NCBI GenBank assembly: GCA_026874595.1
Contig: CM049318.1
Span: 42,762,456-42,826,455, forward strand
From: Sipunculus nudus
Lineage: Eukaryota; Annelida; Sipuncula; Golfingiida; Sipunculidae
Reading direction: 5' to 3'
Length of the DNA stretch: 64,000 nucleotides
Of the stretch, positions 35,253 through 47,854 are shown one piece after another. A program made the position numbers and the translations under genes. Under the pieces are notes generated by a model, which saw only the letters and a program-made list of their open reading frames with translations, was not told where the DNA came from and made no database searches. Numbering within the stretch: the stretch's first letter is position 1; the number at the start of each line of letters is the position of its first letter.

Positions 35253-37310
35253 AAATTAAAGTAAGATATGAATTGACAATTGCGTTATATATTTGGACAT
35301 AATCCCGGGTTTATTTTCGGTAACTGATAAAAGTCTTTTAAAAGCTATTTATATAGAAATACACTGAAACCACCTTGAACAGCATAACAAGTTTCAAATC
35401 ATGTGACTTACGCACAGAGCCACAAATCAATGAGGCCAACGGAACCAGTGCCGTACAAAAACCAATTGTCACGTACCAGCATCCGGGTTGTCTGCTTTTT
35501 GTGTTATCGGTACGGTAGGCTCTACCATGCACACATGAAAGCAGGCATTCAAACGTCAAGAAAAACACATCCGGTTGTTTGATCCAATAGCAAAACACAC
35601 GGTCTTTCGTTTTCTGCAGGATGTGACCCAGAAAATGGACTCCTACCCAAAGTCAGTGGCTTGACAGTCCGTTGTAGATACCCCTTTGTGCATGCTCAGA
35701 GGCGCGAGAATTCTATTGTCAGATATAACAGTACTTCTGACCCGGAGGTTTGTAAGCCATCGACAAACACGTAGCTAGTTACAGATCAGTGACTCTGTGT
35801 TCAGGTCAATATCGGGCCATCGTAATCGGAGCATCTCTGCTTTTGTTAGGGCCTTTGTCTATAGTCAGGCCATGCTGATCTTACCGATACTAGGTGCTTG
35901 ACTTCCAGTTGATTTCGGTTCGTCACCTCTCACAAATGAATTTTTCCGCCTCTGCCTAGTATGGTCTAATTATGTGAGGTCATTATTCTCTTTAAAACGT
36001 CTTGCGTGTGTAAAGGGTGAGAAGAAGAGAGAGAGAAAGAGAGGAAAAGAGGAGCTGTATGTATCTGTGCGAGGGCGGGTCTATGTGAGAGGGATATGTG
36101 TGTAAGACCGCGAGAAAGAGAGAGATTGGAAGATTAAGGTGTTAAGGTATTAATCCAGATGTGATGAATAATTGCAGGTTAGTTTAGCATTAATTATATC
36201 AAACATTTTTTTCAAAGCAGTATGCATAGTCAGCAGGAACAATTCTAATTAATAAAACCAATTTTGTTTTCCTTTTTTCCAGACATTCTTTGGCGGAGAG
36301 AAGTAAATGGTAAATTGAGCAACCCGTTGCTGGATGGATAAGGGACGATTCCGAAGGTCTCTGGCGTATGATAATTAGGCCTATTGGAAGATTATCCGTG
36401 ATTGGTCAAGCTGGCATGTGAGAAAGGGGACTGGACCAGCCCCTGGGTATGCTGTACTTGACGTGTAGTGCGGTCTTGTCCCCTGATCTGCTCCTGGTAT
36501 TGCTGCTGTTTTTTATCACATGCCCTTAAGGATGTATGGATAAGGGCTGATGACCGTAGATGGACTTAAGAATGTATGGACAAGGGCCACTGACCGTAGA
36601 TGTACGGCATAGCTATATCGCTACCTGGGAAGACATTACCAATCACAGACTCGGATGAACGAAGACACCTGTGATCGATACGGTTCCTCCTTGACGCACT
36701 TGTGGAGGAATAACAGGTCGATACCAGGCCCTCAGACAATTTATCGAGGGTCAACACCATATGTAATAGTATTCATATTGACCACTCAGGCAATAAACCC
36801 GCAAATTCTACGTTGCATTCTCGCCAAGAGTGGCGAAGCATGGGGCATTAAACTATTATAAACATTTCAGTTCTGACAGATATACCCCCGCAGCTAGAAC
36901 CCATGTCACACGGACGACCAGGCACAACATATAACCAGAGCTGCTTACAATAAATCGGAGGAGAGAATTTTGTGAATTATTAAGTATGATTTTAACATGG
37001 TGCCTAGTGGACGTCGACTTTATGTGCAATATATTGATTAAAAAGTCACAAGAACGAGGGGTGTAATATAAAAGTGCGTTGGAGTGAAAAATGAAACGGA
37101 ATGTGATGTAAAAACGATTCCTCAAGGTGTGCACATTTTGAAAAGAAACAAGACAGGTGTGGAGCTGATGTTGGCGCACCTTGTCGATATTACCCCGAGC
37201 ACCGATCTTGGCTGCTCATCGCGTTATTATGTGATTTATTCAACTTTATAATTAACGTTTTTTTCATAGGATTTAGAAAAACACTTCAAACGACAAAAAC
37301 CTAACGCATT
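35253..37310. other. Region upstream of the receptor gene; GA-rich tract
   Basis: No recognised coding sequence. A purine-rich GAGA tract lies at about 36018-36050 and another at 36110-36125. The receptor transcript's 5' untranslated region and promoter presumably lie here, but no TATA or start element could be assigned. Confidence 0.4.
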
Positions 37311-37373
37311 TGACGGATTGGCTTTGTGTTAAAAGGATCAAGTATTTCGATTACTTCAGAACCGGCCACCAGA

Positions 37374-38666
37374 ATGAATGATTCATTCACATTCACAACA
37401 GTTGCCTTGACAACCAATGAAACTGTCACGGACGTGTCGCATGACGCGCTGGTGACGTCACAGTTGTCTTACTCCAAAGTGGAACCTTACAGCATGCCGC
37501 ATTTATTGAGCGTGTCTATTGCTTTAGGGTTTATCATTTTGGCCACAGTGGTCGGTAACGTGTTTGTGATCGCTGCCATTATACTAGAACGAAATCTTCA
37601 GTGTGTGGCCAATTATTTGATCGCTTCACTGGCAGTCGCAGACCTAATGGTAGCGGCGCTTGTCATGCCCCTAGCGGTGGTCGATGAAATTAGTAAACAC
37701 TGGTTCTTGGGCCCGGAGCTTTGTGATATGTTTGTATCATTTGACGTTCTTTGCTGCACAAGTTCTATCTGGCACTTGGTGGCTATTGCGCTTGACCGAT
37801 ACTGGGCAGTCACAAGAGTCAATTATATTCGCAATCGCAGTGCTCGCAGGATTTTGTCAATGATTGTTAGTATTTGGATTATTTCAGCCTTTATTTCGAT
37901 TCCTCCATTGTTCGGTTGGAGAGACCCCGCACAGAATCCCCACAATACAGGAGAGTGTTTAATCAGTCAGGACTGGGGTTACACCATCTTCTCCACAGCC
38001 GGCGCGTTTTATGTTCCTCTCTTTGTTATGCTGATTATATATCTAAAGATTTTTCGGGCGGCCAGATCTCGCATCCGGAGGAAAAAGTTCAAGAATCAAA
38101 ACGGTGCTAAGGCTACATCGTCTCTGTTATCCGAGGCAGTCTCGTTATCAAACGCTACAACGGCACTGCATGATGAAGTGGATGATTCTGTTAATGGTTC
38201 TCCTCCTAAAATTGAGGACACAGCACTAAGTGACACGAATTATAACTCAAAGTCTGCCGTGACGGCCCCTGCATCCCCGCTTTTAAGGTCTACAAATCAT
38301 ATTTTACAGATAAGCAAAGCGTTAGTTGAGGGAAAGAGAAGTATTTCTTCTCCTAAAAAGCACAAAGAATCTGCTAGAGAGAGATTAGAGCAAAAACGAG
38401 AGAGGAAGGCGGCCAGAACCTTGGCTATCATCACCGGAAGTTTCGTACTTTGTTGGTTGCCATTTTTTGTTGTAGCTATTGTGCGGCCATTTTGCGGGAA
38501 CAGTTGCGTCTATCCTAATCCTCTAATTCGACCTATAATCTGGCTGGGTTACATCAACAGTTTGTTGAATCCCATTATCTATACTATTTTCAACCCAGAC
38601 TTTCGATTGGCATTTCAGAAAATTTTATTTGGTAAATACAGGCATCACCATGTCGTTCGAAGATAA
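37374..38666 (+). CDS. 5-HT1-type serotonin receptor (class A GPCR), intronless, 430 aa
   Basis: Seven-transmembrane amine receptor expected in the plasma membrane, coupling to Gi/o if it behaves like 5-HT1 receptors. The first in-frame ATG is 37374, with A at -3; an in-frame stop lies at 37311. N-glycosylation motifs NDS (residue 2) and NET (15) fit an extracellular N-terminus. Visible landmarks: GN at 61-62 (TM1), SLAVADL with Asp90 (TM2), Cys117 and Cys195 for the conserved disulfide, Asp124 (amine-binding position in TM3), DRY 141-143, Trp168 (TM4), Ser207/Thr208 and Pro215 (TM5), CWLPFF 360-365 (TM6), and NPIIY 399-403 (TM7). The third loop is long (about 231-345) and basic at both ends; the tail is short, with no palmitoylation cysteine. 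The TM3-TM5 block and FRAARSRIR are most like 5-HT1A. An octopamine or dopamine receptor is less likely. Intact, with no intron in the coding part. Confidence 0.92.
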   Translation: MNDSFTFTTVALTTNETVTDVSHDALVTSQLSYSKVEPYSMPHLLSVSIALGFIILATVVGNVFVIAAIILERNLQCVANYLIASLAVADLMVAALVMPLAVVDEISKHWFLGPELCDMFVSFDVLCCTSSIWHLVAIALDRYWAVTRVNYIRNRSARRILSMIVSIWIISAFISIPPLFGWRDPAQNPHNTGECLISQDWGYTIFSTAGAFYVPLFVMLIIYLKIFRAARSRIRRKKFKNQNGAKATSSLLSEAVSLSNATTALHDEVDDSVNGSPPKIEDTALSDTNYNSKSAVTAPASPLLRSTNHILQISKALVEGKRSISSPKKHKESARERLEQKRERKAARTLAIITGSFVLCWLPFFVVAIVRPFCGNSCVYPNPLIRPIIWLGYINSLLNPIIYTIFNPDFRLAFQKILFGKYRHHHVVRR

Positions 38667-38670
38667 TAAA
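38665..38670 (+). terminator. Possible polyadenylation signal at the receptor stop codon
   Basis: AATAAA overlaps the stop codon, with a second 'aataaa' at about 38897. The latter gives a more plausible short 3' untranslated region, so use of the first is doubtful. Confidence 0.3.
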
Positions 38671-38965
38671 ATGTTAACAGCAATTAACCATTTATTATTA
38701 TTCACTGACATTGTTATCATTAAAGTTTACTTTTGTTATCTATTCCACCTATTGATTGCCATACTGCTTGCTGTCAAACTCTTGCAGTTTCTGTTCATAT
38801 CTATCAGATTTTTTGCTAAATAATTGTTACATACACCAGTTTCTCGAGGAGGCTGATTTTAAACTGAAATGTGGTACTTGGATATTAAGTGGTATTAATA
38901 AACGTATTATTTTACTCTATGTTCCACTCGTTTTCCTGGTCTTTTTTTCACTATATTGAACGAAA

Positions 38966-38968
<3 letters not shown>

Positions 38969-39018
<50 letters not shown>
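38969..39018. repeat. (AT)n microsatellite
   Basis: About 25 AT units, 300 bases after the receptor stop codon. Confidence 0.95.
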
Positions 39019-39021
<3 letters not shown>

Positions 39022-39494
39022 TGCATTGTTGGTTATGCGTAAAAAATTACATTTTTGATATTTTCCTGTAATTAGATGATAAAAAACGGTTAACTATTCT
39101 GTAAAATAGTCATTTATGGTTCATTCTATTTTTTATCGCATGTAGTAAATTTAAACTGAAAAAAATAATAAAATTAAAATCAACATAAAGGGTATTTCGT
39201 TCTCAACTTTCGTTTGCGCTTACCGTCAAATCTGTCATTAGTCCGCTAAACATAAAGGTAACTGAAAAAATTAGGAGTTTTTTAAACAGTCAGGAGTTTT
39301 CCGTTTAAAATTAAATGGATAGGTAAGTTTTGATTGTGTAGCGCTTCATTGAGTAAAATGAAAAAAACAGTCCTTTTGGAATCTACAGAATTAAACAATA
39401 GGGACAAATTTTATCTATTTATCCTGGGGCCAGTTTAATAACTTTTCTAATGCCTAAATAGTGTGTACATAAACTTACTTAGCCTAGCGATAAA

Positions 39495-39845
39495 TACATT
39501 CTCTCACTCCCGCGCAGCTGACTAATATGCCCAGGCATAAAATCATACTGGTTTTCACCCTGCTGGCTAAATAAGCCAAGTCATTAAATCATGTTGACAG
39601 TCCCCCTGTTGACTTAATAAGCTTAATCATTAAATTGTGATGGCATTCAGTCTGGAGAACCAATAAGCCCAGTCATAAGACCATGCAGACAGTCACACTG
39701 CTAAATAAATAAGCCAAATCATAAAATCTTGTTGACAGTCACTAAGACAGTCAGTCATAAGATCATGCTGGTAGTCACGCTAGTGACTTAAAAATTCGGT
39801 CATAAAATCATGCTGGCGACGCTAACAGTCACACTGTGTGACTGA
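39495..39845. repeat. Diverged tandem repeat of about 45-60 bp (about 7 copies)
   Basis: Phrases 'aataagccaagtcattaaatc', 'aataagcccagtcataag' and 'gtcataaaatcatgctgg' recur with 'acagtcac' between them at irregular spacing. An old, decaying satellite. Confidence 0.7.
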
Positions 39846-41930
39846 GAAGATTGAACAGGAAATATAAAATGATAATCAGTAAACAGACGGGGCTTAATAA
39901 GTGGAGATAAGGAGGAGTGACTGGTTTTTAATGTAAGTGCATTGTTCTGTTTTACCTAGTGCTGTTCTACAAGCAGTCAGGTCTTGCCACTGATGTCGGC
40001 TCTATCCGTGGCTTGAAGGCGTTAACGTAAGTCACATCAGTCACAGCCGCATATCAGTTATATTTGTCATTTAAACTTCTCATTTTAGGTGTGATTGTTG
40101 CTTATTTTTTAAATTAGTTTAGATTAATACTACGCACATTGTACAACAAATGTATTAACAAATCACGCATGAGAATACCCAAGCTTATTTAATATCTTGC
40201 CTAGTGATAGAAAATAATTTCATTTAGTCAGAATGGAAAATAAACCTCTTAAAATTTACTCTTCAGTCACCAGATCAGTTTTAATCGATATGTTTGTAAT
40301 TTGTTCGAAGTGCACTCGTGCTTTTATACACATTTATTCCAGCTTAACTTATCAGACATCTTAAACAAACAACAGTGATAAAATAAGTCAATCATTTAAA
40401 CAAAGCTTAAGTTTGTCAAATCAGTCAGCACGTGCAGGGTAACATGTCCACAGGTCGGAGGGGGTATCTCATTATCGTCCGATGGGGCTTGGTGTGGTAG
40501 TGATAACAAAATATGTCCTTTATAATAAAAAAAATATAAATGAAAATATATAAATCAACGTGCAAGCAATCTCATATCATCCTCTGTGACAGAACTTCCG
40601 ATATTTATGCGCACCTCCGGTTCCTCGAATCTTTGATGTGGTATATGAATAATATTTCAGATTTAACCTCAACTAGCCAAGGTTGTTTGCACGGTATTTG
40701 TATATTAAATATCCGTATACCTAACAATACACGCATTCACCAATCAGCGTAAATTTATCATGATGCCAGGACTACATATATACATTTCCTATCATTTAAT
40801 TGTTCATAAACAATCATACGAAATACTTTTAAGCAAGTTGTTATCACTTATCCTGTTTTTATCTATTTCTACTTTAAACGATTTTTTATCATAAAAGACA
40901 AATAAGGAAAACTCTAATACCCAGGAAAACAAAAGTTCAACATGAACATTCCTGACAACCCATAGTAGTTGTTATCAACTCACTAGATTTGAATTTTTTC
41001 TTCAGATTCTTCAAAACAGATAAATCCCATGGTAAACCTGACTCCAATGTGTTTGGACTAGCTTCCTCAAACACTTCATCGAAAAGGTTTACTGTAAATA
41101 AAGGAATCACACACAAGCCCATTGAGAGAGATATTAAATTAAAAATGACTGTTATGTCACAAAGACTGACATAATAATGTTATTTATTAACATGCTAAAA
41201 ATACCATATGATTTGACTAAAGAGAATGCAATTTGTAAGGACAAACGTTGAACCCTCGCATTATATCACCCTGTTCATTAGACGCTTCAACGTGTAGGGT
41301 TATAAGTAACGGAGCAGATGACTGCTGATACAAACACTTAAACATCCCAAGATATATTAAGCCGGCGCGTCTCGTTTCCCAGAGCCGTAAGTGGTTATTG
41401 TCGTAAAATGGATCTACTCGACCCAGTCTGCAATTATATTCCTTTGGCCAATTCCCAGTTGCCATGATAGATCCCCATGTGGCCCTGCATCCTGCGTCGC
41501 CGTTTCGGTTATTGTTGGCGAATCGCGCGAGGCCCCTCCGAGGATACTAATGGACGCTTTGGGACCGGCTCTGGCCATTCTTCGGAACAACGGCATCTCA
41601 TTGGCCATGCACAGAGCTGCGAGATTTTTCACAAGATGGTGGAAACTGATGGGTGCCCGGAGACACATAGTAGAATGTCGGAAAGCGAATCCATATTAAC
41701 ACACTAAATGAAAACCGATCCTTTGTTTTTTCTTCTAATAAATGTCAGTGCAACAACGTCAACATTACTAACCTTTGCGTACGCCACAGATTAAATTTCA
41801 TGTCGAATTCCCCATTATTTGATGTTATAAAGTTATATTTAGTAACCTGGTTTAATAAAATAAAAGAAGTTTCAGCAGCTGGTTGCATTAGAAAACGCGT
41901 GCCTATGTCTATGTACCCCATGATTTACGA
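39846..41930. other. Non-coding; GC-richer island at 41410-41700
   Basis: Mostly AT-rich. Between about 41410 and 41700 overlapping frames are open on both strands (102 codons plus, 84 codons minus) with higher GC; the minus frame (containing ISILGGASRDSPTITETATQ) is the more protein-like, but I cannot name it or find splice sites. Confidence 0.3.
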
Positions 41931-41934
41931 CCAC

Positions 41935-42075
41935 GCGTAACTTACGATCATCCAGATATCAGGACCACCACGTAACTTACGAACAGCCTGCTATCATGAC
42001 CACCCGCAACTTACGACCACCCTGCTATCAGAACCACCCCGTAACTTACGACCACCCTGCTATCAGAGTCTGCTA
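41935..42075. repeat. 35-bp tandem repeat (4 copies)
   Basis: Units with 'aacttacgaccaccctgc' start near 41936, 41971, 42006 and 42041. Confidence 0.85.
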
Positions 42076-42389
42076 TCTACTATCAAAACATGTCATAAAG
42101 GTCCGTCACGACTACATCTTAAGCACAATGTTTTTACATCAAAATTTTATTGAACAAGGAGACCGATATCTAGTGAACGGTTCGAGAATTCGGCGGAGGG
42201 AGGGATGATCAAGATCAGAGGTTAGATGGTTCGTCACAACAATATCCCTACAGTATCGTTATGTTGCTAGTCACAGGCTTAACATATCCATGCAGGTTCG
42301 TCCATAAAATGTATATACATGTAAATAAGATAATTATTCTTTATTAATATATAAGTACCTTTTTTTTTGCCCATAGTCCTTAGAAAAAT

Positions 42390-43372
42390 AGTTAACAGCA
42401 AGAAGATTATACCAGGAACTCCCCGGATGCTAAGTTTCTACGTCAATTTTGGATGTCAAAGGAGACATTACAATGACCTCTTTTTATATTAAAGAAAGAC
42501 ATTTCTATAGCCAACAGTTACGATTTATGACTTGTCTGTCTTACTGGGACTTTCTGCTCATAGCTCAAAGAATAAAGATCACAGTGACCAAATTTCAGGA
42601 ATCAAAGGGACTTGCAAAGGACCTCCCTGGATGTCATATTTGAAGGTTCTATAGCTGGAAGTAACGTTTGCTGCCATGCCTGAATTTCAATAAGAATATT
42701 TATGACTTCCTTCATATTTGTAACCTAATTTCATGTTTCCCAGGACATTCATCCAGGACTTCCCTGAATGTCTTATTAGAAGATTCTAGGCCAAATGGAT
42801 TAAATATGGCCCTGTCTGACTCTCTGGGTGCTCAAAATCATGTTTTCGACCTGTAGCTAGCAGAAAATAGGTCGCGATTTCCGAGGAGATTTGCCTTTGG
42901 CGTCCCTGAATTAGGAGTTTCTAGGTCTCATGGTTACGGTATGGGCCCTATTAACGTCAAGACTGCTTCATTTGAAGGTAGAGAAAAGGCTTATAATTAG
43001 AGAGTACAGGTAGCGCCACCAGTCTTCAGGAATTGATGAAACATTTTTTGTTCAATATGCATGGAAAGAATCATGGCAATCAATGCATTGGTTATTCAGA
43101 TATTGGAGCTTTCGTATCAAATTTTTAACTATTCTAGGGGATACTTACGAGCCCATAGCTCGGAGGATATAGGTCACAGTGACCCAATTTCAGATTTCCA
43201 AGGAGATTTTTTATAGACCTCCATGGGTTTAAGTAAGAAGTTTCTAGGTCCAGCGGTTATGATTTGTGCCCTGCTCACGGACGGAAAGACAGCACGACAA
43301 ACAGGCGAACGAGCAACGGACAAAGAGTGATCGCTATAGCTCAGATTACTTTCAGTCTGATGAGCTTATAAA
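42390..43372 (-). repeat. Dispersed bivalve-type repeat, minus orientation
   Basis: Reverse-orientation relative of 8834-10205: it ends 'caaagagtgatcgctatagc' then 'gatgagct', contains 'aggtagcgccaccagt' (a decayed form of the GGTGGCGCCACC motif) at about 43012, and has subunits of about 150 bases. With 34256-35252 it flanks the receptor gene on the far side. Confidence 0.75.
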
Positions 43373-44148
43373 ACTACTCAGTTACTCTGCTACCTTCCGC
43401 GTAAATAAAATGAATAATCGTTACACAGTTTAACAGCTTTTAATTTTAAATGACAGAAAATCGAAACCTCAACGAATTTCGTCCCCTGAAGATATGATAC
43501 TTGCTATATTTTGCAAAATGACATCCGAAAACACGGAAACTCTATCTCTTACACAGGTCCATAAACAAGGGGGTAAAAATGGCGAGCCGTGCGTGAAGTT
43601 TATAGCAGAATAGTTGTCATTTTTTGCCACAAGCTTTTTAATAAGTACCAAGTGTGTTGATAAATATTGAGCATAAGCGGATTTATAACAACACATGAAG
43701 AACCCATTAAAAGCTCTCCTGAGCCCCATAACTACATGGATTCGCGTGGATGGATGATTGTAGTTAATGGATTAAACCAGCCGATGTCAAGTGATCTAGA
43801 CACGAGCTATTACTTTAACCTCTAAGGAAAATGTAATGCCTTAACCACAGGCTAAGACTTCTGGATTATTACTATCCCTATGCATATCACACGGGACGTC
43901 CAGAGGTTTTGATAGCAAAATACCAGTTTAATCGCATTTTTACCTTCTTCCCAACAGACAATTCAACAATAAGCAGTAGAGCTATTGTTTAAAAATATTT
44001 TAAAATTAAATGAAAAATTCTCACAACATGGCAAGCAGTGATATACTTTTCTTTAAATAAAGGTTTACTTTTTGGTTTAGGAATGCGGAGACTTGTTAAT
44101 TTACCGATACTGCATGTCTCTGGATTACAGGTGAATGGTACTATAAAT
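43373..44148. other. Non-coding, nothing recognised
   Basis: An 86-codon minus frame (43469-43729) has no recognisable motif. Otherwise AT-rich. Confidence 0.4.
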
Positions 44149-44320
44149 TGTTACGGAACCTAATATAAACAGATCACGTATGCGTAATGAACACAAATTT
44201 TGTAATGGAGATAAAAAAAAATCAGATTCTCTAACACTAGGCAGCGTGAAATGTCTAGGGGAATGAAAAACAACCCTAACATTACAGTACACTAAATCAA
44301 TACAATTACACAGTAAAACA
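44149..44320 (-). mobile_element. Antisense LTR fragment of the Gmr1-like family
   Basis: Begins TGTTACGGAACC, the reverse complement of the LTR 3' end, and continues through 'cagatcacgtatgcg' and 'gcagcgtgaaatgtctag' to about 44320. About 50 bases found in other LTRs between these blocks are deleted, and the rest of the LTR is missing. Confidence 0.85.
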
Positions 44321-44399
44321 AGTGCAAGATGTAATCATGACCTAGTCGCCAGCGTTTGCCAAGAAAATTTTCTCTCTCAGTTTGGTACATGCATTTCTC

Positions 44400-44584
44400 T
44401 TTTTTTTTCTTCTTCTTGACGAGACCTGGTGCAAGATTTGGCAAAACTTTTAGTTTTATTTTGTCAAGCAGCCCATATGCTATGCAATGACAAAAACTAG
44501 ACCTGTGTAACTGTTAAAGGCGCTAAGTTATAAGCATTTCCTTGAAATTTCGTTTTTTTCTCGTTTGACGAGATGTTTTATGTC

Positions 44585-44623
<39 letters not shown>

Positions 44624-45540
44624 ATGTATAATTTATATTTAACCCCCACCCCCCAACTGCAAACCGGATATCCGTCCCCGATTTGCCAAATCCCCAACTG
44701 CCAAATCCCCAACTGCCAAATCTGGAATCCGTCTCTAATATAAAAGCTATGATAGTGTATGCCATCAACACAATTAATGCATTTAGAAACATTTCTGGGG
44801 AGCCTTATTCTTTGTTTGTTTCCAAGGGATCACCCTTTAGAACAGGTCATTAAGCTGTCAATGGAGGGAAATCCTCAAAGTGCGTCCATACAAAGCATGA
44901 AAGATGCCACGACCAAAAACACAGGTGAGATCACTCCCAATAGTTCCGCTTCAAGGTCCATCGCACACCAATGGCACATTGCTCCAACTGTCAAATGTAA
45001 TGCCCCTGGCGACATTTACTATCACACACTGCCGCTACTTACGGTCACGCCAATGGGATGTACTTTCATTATTTGAAAAAAAAAAAATGATGCGAGATTT
45101 GATGAAACCTAAAAATAAAATCACATAATGTGAGTGTCAAACGCTATCAAATACTGTAAACTATAGGTCTATAGAATTATAGGCATTTGAATGGTCCAAT
45201 GTTCTCGTTTGACAAAAAATGCTGCGAGATATGACGACATTTACACTTGTGTCACTTAAAAAAAGTCAAATGATTCTTGAACGGTAAAAAAAAAAGAAAC
45301 TCTAGCATTTGAATGACCGCGATATAGACATTTGTTCGAAATCTCGAATATTCTCGTTTGGCGGGAGATGATGCGAGATTTGCGATTTTATCATGTAAAG
45401 CTTTCGAAATGCTACCAAATGCTGAAAACTACTCCTCTTTAGCATTAACCATGATCGAGTTATAAGTATTTCTGTAAAATCTCGTAATTTCTCGTTTGAC
45501 GGTAAACTGAGAAATATTTGACAAGCCTTTCAATTGGATT
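44400..45540. repeat. Diverged tandem repeat with 'ctcgtttgac' marker
   Basis: 'ttctcgtttgac(g/a)' followed by 'gatgcgagatttg'-like sequence recurs near 44555, 45203, 45354 and 45490, with units of about 140-150 bases and an interrupted middle. A 15-base 'ccaaatccccaactg' triplication sits at 44690-44720 and an (AT)n run at 44589-44620. Confidence 0.5.
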
Positions 45541-45619
45541 ACTTAGAACGAAGGGAATGCTACTTCAAGCCAAAAACTGGACCTTTGTAGCTAAAAATTG
45601 ACAAAGATAGAAGATAAAA

Positions 45620-46210
45620 ACTCCATATTTTCAGAATGTCAAGTTTTACCACAACATTAGGTAACCATAGTAACGGGAGAAGAGAGCTACATGTGCGCAA
45701 AATGATATGTTACAGTGTTTGAGGTACCGCGCCCCCTGGTGACTATTTCCAAAAAAATAAAAATAAAATCGAGATATTTAAAAAAACACAAAATATGTCA
45801 CTTTCAAAGCCATTGTAAAAAAAGTCACAAAATTAGAAAAAAAAATAAATTTCACGATTATTTCCCCAAAAATACGCACCCATGCTTACAACAGACTGGG
45901 ACAATTAGGTCACTGGAGGAGAGACCCCGGAATGACAAGCGAAATGATCTACAGTTTATGTGGCTACGATAAATTTTGACGAAGATATGAAGGAAAAACC
46001 ATTGTAACGTTTTTTGATGACCCTGACCTTAACCTTGGACTGAGCATGACCAAAATCATTAGGCTCCAAGGGTTACCGGTTTTACACTTTCAAAGGAATT
46101 GCTGCAAAATTGCGACCTGTAGAGTGCGGCAAACAGACCCACACACAAACTAGACGACCATAGGTCGAACGCTTGCCGGAATTTTAAATGATAGACGGAT
46201 AGAAAGATCA
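45620..46210 (+). repeat. Dispersed repeat, copy 1 ('gccccctgg' family)
   Basis: Carries 'accatagtaacgggag', 'gcgccccctggtgac', 'gaccctgaccttaacc', 'aggctccaagggttacc' and a terminal 'gacccacacacaaac'. The same blocks occur in the same order, diverged, at about 47855-48560 and 57760-58466. Confidence 0.65.
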
Positions 46211-46714
46211 AACTGTCGGTTCTCTATATTTTTTAGTTACTTTCAGAGTGATTTCTCGGATTCTGTGGCCTGTTGAACGACATATATCTCAAATAAAAAC
46301 ATGAAAGCAGAGACAACTGACAATAACTGACAAACAGACAGACACACTGACAAAGTGACACAAGATTGACACCAGAGGACTTTACCTGGTTATGGAGAAG
46401 ACTAAGAGGGAGAAAATAATCTATAGTTTATGTAACTGAGGCTTAGAATTTTTGAGATATGGCTAAAACATGATATGTTGGGAGTGGATGGTGGGTTATG
46501 AGCAGCAGTGAAGCAGGTTGGGTCAGTGCTGTCCTATGCTATATACTGATGGGTATGACCTGTATGAGCGGGCCAAATCCCATTGTTCTGCCAGTCATCC
46601 TTTCTTGGCTTCTCTTGGAGGGTAAAATAAGCACAGACAGATCATTGTCACCAGATGTAGCTTTGAGGGACAGCGCATGACAACAAACCCAGCGCACTAA
46701 CACTGGTAAAGAGG

Positions 46715-46730
46715 GGGGGGGGGGGGGGAG
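46715..46730. repeat. Poly-G run
   Basis: About 16 G, 12 bases before the start of the duplicated unit. Homopolymer length unreliable. Confidence 0.85.
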
Positions 46731-46784
46731 GTGGAAATGATAGGACCTGTATGTTCTCATAAAATTGTTTGCCATATAGACAAA

Positions 46785-46791
<7 letters not shown>

Positions 46792-46845
<54 letters not shown>
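46792..46845. repeat. (AT)n microsatellite in unit 1
   Basis: About 26 AT units after 'acacacac'; the counterpart in unit 2 is 56705-56753 and slightly shorter. Confidence 0.95.
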
Positions 46846-46849
<4 letters not shown>

Positions 46850-47854
46850 ACATTTGTGTTTGTGTAATTTATGTGTTTATGTACTTTATACATGTGCATT
46901 TTACAGAAATTGTGCCGCTCTCCCAGTTCAAGTTACTTTTTTATCTTCCTTTTAACTTTCATGTACCGTATGCAATAATTTAAGTATATTGTATATATGT
47001 CATTGAGAACTGTAAATAAAATCTTATGGTGAATTTGTGAGATAAATGTTGTATTTTTTTTACTATAAATAGACACTGCATACATCCAAATATTATTTAC
47101 ATGAAGATAATATCCTTTAATCTTTAATATAGTAAGTATTTATTTTACTTTTATCCTTAAACTATTGAAAGTTAACACTTCGTTACCCTTATATAATTAC
47201 AACTAACAAGTATTTATTGTATTTTGAGATAATTTATTATTATATATTGTCAATGAATATTATTTATCTTGTGTAGGCCCTATTGTTAAAATAAACAGTG
47301 TAATGACCGTATTCTTATTATTACTTATTCATGGCGGTCATTAAGTCACACATTAACCATAGAATATACAAGTCCCATGTATTATCTCATGCATGTGTGA
47401 TTCCAAGTGCAATTTTAATTTAAAATAAGAATTTTTTTATTTGTTTTAATAATTACCAAATATGCATCTTCCCTTTACTTTAAAGAACAGCTTAATTATT
47501 CAAGAATGTAGGTCTACCTTTCATTGATCACCAAAATTTGAGGCGTGTTCGCGCTTTGTCAGTGCAACAAATCTGTAACTAACAATCATAACAGCGATCT
47601 TGCATCTTTGAATGCAAATTAATGTCCATTGGTCATTTTCAACATGGGTACAATAAAAAAGAACTACAGGCCTACAATTAAATTTGTATCCTCGTCATTA
47701 CACAGTTACTTACCTTTTCACCAGAGATATATGCCAAGTACATGTATATAAGTAATCACAGGAGGAACATATCTTCGCATGCACATGACCACATCAATAC
47801 TTTGACTGGGACACGCGCTTCAACAAGACCAAGATTGTTATATTTTGTTTAAAC

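Noticed and set aside
37326-37373. Upstream extension of the receptor by 16 codons
   Set aside because: It begins with GTG, not ATG; the first ATG at 37374 has a good context and gives a normal N-terminus.
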